The notes under the pieces: generated by a model
Told to the model about the DNA's origin: nothing
Databases searched by the model: none
What the model saw: only the letters and a program-made list of their open reading frames with translations
In this document: piece by piece, positions 6,847-11,226 of the stretch
Layout of the letters: each line of letters begins with the position of its first letter
Position numbering within the stretch: position 1 is the stretch's first letter
NCBI GenBank assembly: GCA_016193065.1
Contig: JACPSX010000002.1
Location: 1-11,226 of the forward strand
Direction: 5' to 3'
DNA length: 11,226 nt
Origin: Candidatus Tectimicrobiota bacterium
GTDB taxonomy: Bacteria; JACPSX01
Position numbers and translations under genes: made by a program

Positions 6847-6873
6847 CTTGCAGCTTGCATTCTGCGCTGCAAG
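6847..6873 (+). promoter_or_regulatory. Leader hairpin ending 8 nt before the DksA-like start codon
   Basis: CTTGCAGC (6847-6854) and GCTGCAAG (6866-6873) are perfect 8-bp inverted repeats with an 11-nt loop. In the mRNA the 3' arm would occlude the region where a ribosome binding site should be, and no other good one is seen before ATG 6882. It could therefore limit translation, or act as an operator dyad in the DNA. Confidence 0.45.
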
Positions 6874-6881
6874 TGACAACG

Positions 6882-7238
6882 ATGGACGAAACAACAATCA
6901 CCTTCTTCCGCGACCTCCTGCTGAAAAAGAAGCAGGGTCTGCAAAACGGTTCCCTCCAGGAGGGAATTCAAGTCGTCAAAGAGGACCTCCCCGATACGGT
7001 CGACCGCTCGGCTCTCGAGAGCGATCGCAATTTCGTCCTCCGTCTCAAGGACCGCGAGCGCAAGCTTCTCAAGAAGATCGACGAGGCCCTCGAGCGCATC
7101 GAGAGCGGTGAGTTCGGAACCTGCGATGCCTGCGGAGAGGAGATCGGGGTCGAGCGACTCAAGGTCCGTCCGGAAGCCACGCTCTGTATTGCCTGCAAGG
7201 AAGAGCAGGAGAGACGCGAAAAACTCCAACCGAGTTAG
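6882..7238 (+). CDS. DksA/TraR-family C4 zinc-finger protein
   Basis: A 118-residue protein of the family that binds in the secondary channel of RNA polymerase and, in E. coli, acts with ppGpp to reset transcription during starvation. The four zinc ligands are intact (Cys81, Cys84, Cys102, Cys105 in CDACGEEIGVERLKVRP and LCIACK), and the stretch LKDRERKLLKKIDEALERIE matches the second arm of the coiled coil. The tip motif of E. coli DksA, DxxDxA, appears as Asp38-T-V-Asp41-R-Ser43: both acidic residues are kept but the Ala is Ser. It lacks about 30 N-terminal residues of the 151-residue E. coli protein, so it could be a DksA homologue or a shorter TraR-like relative. ATG 6882 is chosen because the earlier ATG at 6828 overlaps the promoter. 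Its stop codon overlaps the stop of the convergent ATPase gene. Confidence 0.92.
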   Translation: MDETTITFFRDLLLKKKQGLQNGSLQEGIQVVKEDLPDTVDRSALESDRNFVLRLKDRERKLLKKIDEALERIESGEFGTCDACGEEIGVERLKVRPEATLCIACKEEQERREKLQPS

Positions 7239-7990
7239 TTCCCCGGCAAGCCGAGAGCCCCCAGGATCTCCTTCTGGAGCGCAATCAGCCTGGGATCATC
7301 AATCTGCCGCACCCGAGGGATATCTACCGGGACTGTCTTCATAATCGTGGCCGGCCTGGTGCCGAACAGGTGCACGCGATCCGCCAAGTACACGGCCTCC
7401 AAAGCATTATGAGTCACAAAGAGAACCGTCCTGCGGTCTTCACGCCAGATGCGCAGAAGCTCCTGGCGCATCGTGCGGGCTGTGAGTTCGTCCAGATGGC
7501 TGAAAGGCTCATCCATCAGGAGAATATCCGGATCGATGACCAGAGCCCGGGCAATGGCAACCCGCTGCTGCATCCCTCCTGACAGGGACAGAGGGTATTC
7601 TTCCACGAACTGCTCAAGCCCCACCAGCCTCACGTAACGGTTCACCCGGTCGGCCCACTGCGAGCGCGGGATTTGCCTGGCCTCCATGGCGAAGTGGAGG
7701 TTTTCCCGCACGGTACGCCAGTTGAGAAGCCGGCTCTTTTGAAAAACATAGCCTGTCCTCACAGGCGAGACCTCCAGGCTCTTCCCCCCCACGGTGACCT
7801 TGCCCCCATCGGTCGTCATCAATCCCGCCAGGATGTTCAAGACCGTGGATTTTCCGCACCCCGACGGCCCCAGGAGGCAGCAAAACTCCCTCTCTTCCAC
7901 GGAGAAGCTGACTCCCCCCAGGACGGGAAGCGGCGTGCCGTTCTGCAGCCGGAAGGTCTTGTGAAGATCCTCAATCACCAAAAAGGACAT
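7235..7990 (-). CDS. ABC importer ATPase, NitT/TauT type
   Basis: A 251-residue ATP-binding subunit that powers import by the permease encoded just upstream. All motifs are present: Walker A GPSGCGKST (41-49), Q-loop Gln84 (YVFQKSRLLNW, the variant typical of nitrate/sulfonate/taurine importers), signature LSGGMQQR (136-143), Walker B ILLMDEP (156-162), D-loop SHLD, and switch His194 (FVTHN). Length is normal for SsuB/TauB-like proteins. It begins 21 bases after the permease stop and is the last gene of the operon. Substrate cannot be read from this subunit. The stop codon shares bases with that of the convergent DksA-like gene. Confidence 0.97.
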   Translation of the reverse strand: MSFLVIEDLHKTFRLQNGTPLPVLGGVSFSVEEREFCCLLGPSGCGKSTVLNILAGLMTTDGGKVTVGGKSLEVSPVRTGYVFQKSRLLNWRTVRENLHFAMEARQIPRSQWADRVNRYVRLVGLEQFVEEYPLSLSGGMQQRVAIARALVIDPDILLMDEPFSHLDELTARTMRQELLRIWREDRRTVLFVTHNALEAVYLADRVHLFGTRPATIMKTVPVDIPRVRQIDDPRLIALQKEILGALGLPGN

Positions 7991-8011
7991 CGCCTGCTTT
8001 TCCCCGAGGGA

Positions 8012-8776
8012 TCACATGAGGGTTACTGCGGGCCGCCATTTGGTAGCCCGCTTTTCAATGAGCTTTACGATGCCGAACTCCAGAAGAATCATCACCAGAG
8101 TGAAGGACAGCGTCCAGGCCAGCACCCCTTCCATGTCAAAGAGGCCAAAGGAATGATTGATCATGAAGCCCACTCCGTTGCTCAGGCCCAGCATTTCCGC
8201 CACCACGACCACTTTCCAGGCCAGGGCAAAGCCGAAGCGGGTCGCTGCAAAAAGGTAGGGGACCAATTGGGGAATGACCACGTGGCGAATGACCATCTTC
8301 CGGCTGGCCTTGAAAGCATGTCCCATCTCGATGAGCTCTCTGTCCAGGGCCTTGGTCCCCTCCCACATGTTCACGGCAATCATGGGCAGGATGATGATGA
8401 AGATGGAGAAGATGGCCGAGAAATCGCGAATCCCAAACCACATGAGGGAGATGATGGCCCAGGCCAGGCCGGGGATGGTCAGTCCCACAAGAACTTCGAC
8501 CTCAAAGAAGTGTTCCGCCAGCCGGCTAAATCCCATAACCATGCCAATCAGGCTTCCAATCACGAAAGCCCACAAAAACCCCAGGATGACCCGCAGGAGG
8601 GTTTTGTACATGTGAAACAGAAACTCGCCGGTAAAGAGCAGAGCAGCCACTTTCTTCAGGACAATTTCCGGCCCCGGGATAAAGCTCGGGGGGAAAAACA
8701 GGGAAATAATCCACCAGACCACAAGAATCGCCAGGAGAGAGAGGCCCCGGATCAGGTTTGCTGACGATCTGTTCAT
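8012..8776 (-). CDS. ABC importer permease, NitT/TauT type
   Basis: A 254-residue inner-membrane subunit with about six hydrophobic helices (for example 11-28, 61-82, 104-114 with 119-136, 172-195, 217-240). The cytoplasmic coupling motif of importer permeases is visible at about 147-173 (ELIEMGHAFKASRKMVIRHV, then IP), where the ATPase docks. Overall layout, with FIPGPEIVLKK after the first helix, matches SsuC/TauC-like permeases. ATG 8776 has a GGAGG motif 13 bases upstream, slightly far. It lies between the binding-protein and ATPase genes, separated from the former by a strong hairpin. Confidence 0.97.
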   Translation of the reverse strand: MNRSSANLIRGLSLLAILVVWWIISLFFPPSFIPGPEIVLKKVAALLFTGEFLFHMYKTLLRVILGFLWAFVIGSLIGMVMGFSRLAEHFFEVEVLVGLTIPGLAWAIISLMWFGIRDFSAIFSIFIIILPMIAVNMWEGTKALDRELIEMGHAFKASRKMVIRHVVIPQLVPYLFAATRFGFALAWKVVVVAEMLGLSNGVGFMINHSFGLFDMEGVLAWTLSFTLVMILLEFGIVKLIEKRATKWRPAVTLM

Positions 8777-8810
8777 CAGTTTCTTGCGGCCTCCGGGCGC
8801 CGAAATCCCA

Positions 8811-8850
8811 CGGGCCCCCGCCCGCGCCGAAGCGGAGTGCCGGGGGCCCG
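8811..8850 (-). promoter_or_regulatory. Strong intra-operon hairpin
   Basis: CGGGCCCCCG (8811-8820) and CGGGGGCCCG (8841-8850) are a perfect 10-bp inverted repeat, all G-C, around a 20-nt loop that contains a smaller CGC/GCG pairing. It lies after the binding-protein gene and before the permease gene, with no T-run, so it is not a simple terminator. In that position such structures protect the upstream message from 3' decay and keep binding protein in excess over membrane subunits. Confidence 0.6.
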
Positions 8851-8869
8851 CCGTATACAGGCGCTCAGC

Positions 8870-9841
8870 CTAATCCACACTGCGCAAAAATTCATCCTTG
8901 GGCATTTGTTCCAGGATCTTCATCTCCACATTCTTCTGGATTAACAACTTCGTGTTCTCCAGAAGCTTTGGAGCCCAGCCCTCTATAAAGATCCCCGGCA
9001 TACGGGAAGTGACCAGTTTCATTTCCTCAGGCGTTTTGACTCCCAGGAAATCGTTTTGCTCCTCTATGATTTTAGCAGGGTTTGTCTTGAGCATGCGCAC
9101 CCCCTCGGTAAATGCCCGCCCCAATCCCCTAGCGGCTTCCAGGTTTTTATCAATCCATCCCTTGTGTGCGGCGATACCGATAATCAGCAAGGGCTGCCCC
9201 GTTTCGCTGCGCCAGAGGTCGTTAAAGGTGGCGGTTTCCCGGGCCTGGTTGGCGGCGATCAGCTTGGAGGTGTTCGCATCAAACTGGCCGATGGCATCCA
9301 CGTCCTTGCGAAGGAGAAACGCGTTCAAGGCCTGAGGTGTGCCAAAGGTCAGCTTATAATCTTTCTCCACGTCGCCTCCCCGCATCTTCACAATCGTGGC
9401 AAAGGAGGTGTACATGGCCGAGACCCGGGCCAGCAAGCCCAGCTTCTTCCCCTTCAGGTCATCCACGGTTCGCAGCGGCGATTCGGGGGGGACGAGAATT
9501 GAAAAGTGGCTCAGCATGATCGGGTGGAAAATTTGGACCTTTTGCCCTTTCAGATTGGCCCGGGCTGCCGAAACGGGGGCAAAAATCCCCGCATCGACCG
9601 TTTTAAAGAAGACGGCCTCCTCTCCCTTGGCCGGATCGAAGTACTTGAAGTCGATGGCAAGCCCGTGCTTCTTGTCGAGCCCGCGACCGTCGATGATCTT
9701 GCTGATGAGCCCCGCCGCTGCCCCAGCGCTAGTGGTCGAAACCGTCACCTTCTTTAAGTCCTGGGCCCAAGTGCTTCCAGCAAAAAGCACAAAGGCAACC
9801 AAGGTGCAAAAGGCCCCTGCGATCCTGCGATCTCGATCCAT
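8870..9841 (-). CDS. Periplasmic substrate-binding protein of NitT/TauT-type importer
   Basis: A 323-residue exported protein that should capture the substrate and deliver it to the permease. Residues 1-26 are a signal peptide (core about 9-21, cleavage likely after STWA). No lipobox Cys follows, so it should be soluble. The mature part resembles the NMT1/THI5-like, SsuA-like fold: an early KVTVSTTSAGAAAG strand and loop, then VDAGIFAPVSAARA, DDLKGKKLGLL, and a region around FDANTSKLIAANQARE. ATG 9841 is preceded by a strong GGGGGAG ribosome binding site 5 bases away, so the longer open frame to 10117, which crosses the promoter and a repeat, is not used. It is the first gene of the operon. 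Candidates for substrate are sulfonates, nitrate, pyrimidine precursors or other small organics; the sequence does not decide. Confidence 0.93.
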   Translation of the reverse strand: MDRDRRIAGAFCTLVAFVLFAGSTWAQDLKKVTVSTTSAGAAAGLISKIIDGRGLDKKHGLAIDFKYFDPAKGEEAVFFKTVDAGIFAPVSAARANLKGQKVQIFHPIMLSHFSILVPPESPLRTVDDLKGKKLGLLARVSAMYTSFATIVKMRGGDVEKDYKLTFGTPQALNAFLLRKDVDAIGQFDANTSKLIAANQARETATFNDLWRSETGQPLLIIGIAAHKGWIDKNLEAARGLGRAFTEGVRMLKTNPAKIIEEQNDFLGVKTPEEMKLVTSRMPGIFIEGWAPKLLENTKLLIQKNVEMKILEQMPKDEFLRSVD

Positions 9842-9864
9842 GGTTGCTCCCCCTTGTCGCGATG

Positions 9865-9878
9865 ATTTCCCGGGAAAT
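9865..9878. promoter_or_regulatory. Perfect 14-bp palindrome, candidate operator of the ABC operon
   Basis: ATTTCCCGGGAAAT is a perfect palindrome lying about 7 to 20 bases downstream of the predicted transcription start of the importer operon. A repressor bound there would block initiation or early elongation. The regulator is not encoded in view. Confidence 0.45.
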
Positions 9879-9890
9879 AAGAGTTTCAAA

Positions 9891-9919
9891 AATCTACCAA
9901 AACCCCTCCCATCTGTCAA
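9891..9919 (-). promoter_or_regulatory. Sigma-70-type promoter of the ABC importer operon
   Basis: The minus strand has TTGACA (9914-9919), 17 bp, then TAGATT (9891-9896, four of six). Transcription would start near 9884, giving a leader of about 43 nt that contains the palindrome and the GGGGGAG ribosome binding site. Confidence 0.6.
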
Positions 9920-9953
9920 TTCCTCCTCGGCTTCTTGAAGCTGGCGCGACAGA

Positions 9954-10003
9954 GGGCACCCACCTGCCTGCCGCGGCGCAGGCAGGCGCAGGGGTGCCCC
10001 TAC
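9954..10003 (-). repeat. REP-like palindrome with GTAG head
   Basis: Read on the minus strand, GTAG (10003-10000) is followed directly by an arm GGGCACCC (9999-9992), a short unpaired stretch, CCTGCCTGC (9986-9978), a 6-nt loop, GCAGGCAGG (9971-9963) and GGGTGCCC (9961-9954). The two arms pair over 8 plus 9 bp with a small asymmetric bulge. A GTAG tetranucleotide at the foot of a GC-rich hairpin is the form of REP elements mobilised by RAYT transposases. No transposase and no second copy lie in the window. Confidence 0.5.
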
Positions 10004-10020
10004 GCGGTAGTCTTCAGTCC

Positions 10021-10130
10021 GAGGGGGTAGCTCCCGTAGGCGATCTAAGCGGTTGCGAGGAAGAGAACTCTCAATCCGGCCGACACAACTCACGTCGCAA
10101 GCGCTTCGTGAGCCCAAGGGAGCTCCCCCG
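10021..10130. other. Possible structured RNA or imperfect long stem
   Basis: GGGGGTAGCTCCC (10023-10035) pairs with GGGAGCTCCCCC (10118-10129) over 12 bp with one bulged T. Inside lies a 6-bp hairpin CTCACG/CGTGAG (10089-10094, 10107-10112) with a 12-nt loop, and a weak GAGA/TCTC pairing near 10062-10072. It could be a leader structure for the small downstream gene, an uncharacterised RNA, or a remnant of a mobile element. It matches no RNA family I recognise. Confidence 0.3.
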
Positions 10131-10245
10131 AGGAACTGATGAGGGAGGGCAGCAATTCCTCGCTAGAAAAAGGGGATGGGCAAGCGGCAGAGTCCCTTGT
10201 AATTCTCCAGCACCCGTGGTAAACAGGGGCAGGAGGATTTGGGTC

Positions 10246-10554
10246 ATGGGAAAACATCAAGCCACAACGATCGAGGTGATCTGCCCTTGCTGCCAGGCGA
10301 AGCTGACCATCGATCCCTCACTGAAGGCTGTCCTCAGCCATGAGCCGCCTCCCAAAGCCAGCGCCGTTACCGACCTAACCGAGGCGGTGCAAGCCCTCAA
10401 GGGGAAAGCGAGCGAGCGCGAAGCCCGCTTCCTGCAATCCGTCGAAGCGGAAAAGGGAAAGGGGAAAGTCTTGGAGCGCAAGTTCCAGGAAGCCTTCAAG
10501 AAGGCCAAGGATGAGCCCATTACCCGCACCCCCAGGCCCTTCGACCTTGACTGA
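10246..10554 (+). CDS. Small CPCC-motif conserved hypothetical protein
   Basis: A 102-residue protein. The first 20 residues hold IEVICPCCQAKLTID, a CPxC-type zinc-ribbon half-site with Cys13, Cys15 and Cys16 and no second Cys pair, so a metal site would need a partner or a dimer. Residues about 42-90 are highly charged (Lys, Glu, Arg) and likely a helix; the end is Pro-rich. An AGGAGG ribosome binding site lies 9 bases before ATG 10246, which supports this start over the much longer open frame beginning at 9844. It lies 54 bases before the squalene/phytoene synthase gene in the same direction and is probably co-transcribed. I know no assigned function; the name rests on the visible motif only. 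Confidence 0.72.
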   Translation: MGKHQATTIEVICPCCQAKLTIDPSLKAVLSHEPPPKASAVTDLTEAVQALKGKASEREARFLQSVEAEKGKGKVLERKFQEAFKKAKDEPITRTPRPFDLD

Positions 10555-10608
10555 TCCGGCGCGTGGCCCCGCGGCGGGCGCGGCCGCAATCCTCTAGCCT
10601 CGCTGTCC

Positions 10609-11226
10609 GTGTCTGATCCTCTGCTGGGACCTCTTCTCAAAGGGGTGAGCCGGTCATTTTTCCTGACCCTGTGGGTTCTCCCGCCAGATCTAAAAGAACC
10701 CATGGGGCTCGCTTACCTGCTGGCCCGGGCCGCTGACACTCTCGCAGACCTGCCCTCTGTGAACCTCCCGGATCGCCTGCTGGCCCTGGACTATTTTCGC
10801 AGACGGCTGCGGGAGAAGGACAGCCCTCTGTTCAAGTACATTGCGGACGCTTGCCGGGCAGGAGATGCCGGATCCAGCGAGATCATTCTCCTGCGCCGGC
10901 TCAGCGACTGCTTGCAACGCTACGATGGTCTGGAGAACGGCGACCGGGAAAAGGTGAGCCGCCTCTTAATGACCCTCACTCAAGGGATGATGACCGATCT
11001 TACCGTCTTCCACGGAGAGAACCCGAGGCCCGTTGTGGCTTTGAAAACGCGCCGGGACCTCGAGAGCTACACCTATTCCGTGGCCGGCTGCGTGGGGAAG
11101 TTTTGGACCGAGATGGTCATGGCCCACCGTCCCTCCTGTTCTCACTGGGACCCGGAAGCCATGCCCCAAATGGGAATCCGCTTCGGCCAGGGACTCCAGA
11201 TGACGAACATCCTGCGGGATCTCCCC
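10609..11226 (+). CDS. Squalene/phytoene synthase family protein (3' end outside window)
   Basis: From GTG 10609 the frame is open for 206 codons to the window edge. Proteins of this family join two prenyl diphosphates head to head, making squalene for hopanoids or sterols, or phytoene for carotenoids. The entry segment GVSRSFFLTLWVLPPDLK (12-29), the first Asp-rich motif ARAADTLAD (Asp43, Asp47), the core SYTYSVAGCVGKFW (about 153-166) and the beginning of the second Asp-rich motif QMTNILRD (Asp204) are all present; the last Asp of that motif lies beyond the edge. Most of the active site is therefore seen and intact. GTG 10609 restores the usual N-terminal length; GTG 10645 is possible but would remove the segment before SRSFF. 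The ribosome binding site is weak, so coupling to the small upstream gene is likely. Whether the product is squalene or phytoene cannot be decided here. Confidence 0.92.
   Translation, partial: MSDPLLGPLLKGVSRSFFLTLWVLPPDLKEPMGLAYLLARAADTLADLPSVNLPDRLLALDYFRRRLREKDSPLFKYIADACRAGDAGSSEIILLRRLSDCLQRYDGLENGDREKVSRLLMTLTQGMMTDLTVFHGENPRPVVALKTRRDLESYTYSVAGCVGKFWTEMVMAHRPSCSHWDPEAMPQMGIRFGQGLQMTNILRDLP

Larger units (their letters stand above)
9842..10245. other. Divergent intergenic region, importer operon versus small-protein operon
   Basis: Contains the importer promoter and palindrome, the REP-like element and the long stem listed separately. For the plus-strand gene only a weak promoter-like pair is seen, TTGTAA (10197-10202), 17 bp, TAAACA (10220-10225). 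Open frames across this stretch cover repeats and regulatory sites and are not considered coding. Confidence 0.4.

Noticed and set aside
7673-8764. Long plus-strand open frame of 363 codons opposite the permease and ATPase genes
   Set aside because: It lies wholly antisense to two clearly functional ABC genes, is rich in His, Gln and Pro without any domain, and has no ribosome binding site. It is a shadow of GC-biased codon use.
10130-10190. Hammerhead ribozyme suggested by CTGATGAG
   Set aside because: The following stem does not bring a GAAA directly after its 3' arm, and no cleavage-site stem was found; the match is limited to the first core block.
9844-10245. N-terminal extension of 134 residues on the CPCC protein
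   Set aside because: This part crosses the opposite-strand promoter, the REP-like hairpin and the long stem, has no family resemblance, and an AGGAGG precedes ATG 10246.
10552-10554. Single TGA separating the CPCC protein and the squalene/phytoene synthase frame, suggesting read-through or selenocysteine
   Set aside because: The two frames coincide by chance one time in three, the intervening codons look non-coding, and no SECIS-like hairpin is evident.
10555-10608. Terminator between the small protein and the squalene/phytoene synthase family gene
   Set aside because: The spacer is very GC-rich with partial dyads including a GCGGCCGC palindrome, but has no clean stem followed by T residues.

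Overview
The window comes from a fairly GC-rich Gram-negative bacterium. The evidence for Gram-negative is the set of exported sensor proteins (CHASE2, FecR), a DksA-type polymerase-binding protein, and a squalene/phytoene-synthase-family gene of the kind used for hopanoids or carotenoids. Gene content recalls uncultivated lineages such as Methylomirabilota/NC10, Rokubacteria or deltaproteobacterial groups, but nothing here fixes the taxon. No tRNA, rRNA, CRISPR array or intact insertion sequence was seen.

Region 1 (1-5767, all minus strand) is an envelope-sensing and cyclic-nucleotide cassette. In transcription order it contains: a stand-alone CHASE2 protein with no output domain; a HEAT-repeat protein whose ATG overlaps the CHASE2 stop (ATGA); a full-length CHASE2 class III adenylate cyclase; and, behind its own promoter, an exported FecR-domain protein with an Ala/Gln-rich tail that runs off the left edge. 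The promoters of the CHASE2 operon and of the FecR gene resemble each other closely (TTGCTT, 17 bp, TATAAT/TATAAA). Only the FecR promoter carries a near-perfect CRP-type box (TGTGA-N6-TCACT), centred about -60.5, the classical class I activator position. The simplest reading is that the cyclase makes cAMP, a CRP-family regulator binds it, and the FecR gene next door is switched on. The FecR gene also holds a G9 tract whose loss of one G would cut off the tail at once.

Region 2 (5851-7238) holds a membrane-anchored TPR protein (minus) and, divergent from it, a short DksA/TraR-family zinc-finger protein (plus). The DksA-like gene has a good sigma-70 promoter and a leader hairpin ending just before its start codon. 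Its stop codon overlaps the stop codon of the convergent ABC gene.

Region 3 (7235-9919, minus) is a NitT/TauT-type ABC importer operon: periplasmic binding protein, permease, ATPase. It has a TTGACA promoter, a perfect 14-bp palindrome just downstream of the predicted transcription start, and a strong hairpin between the binding-protein and permease genes.

Region 4 (9920-11226) begins with a REP-like GTAG palindrome and a long imperfect stem, followed on the plus strand by a small CPCC-motif protein and the 5' part of a squalene/phytoene synthase family gene that leaves the window.
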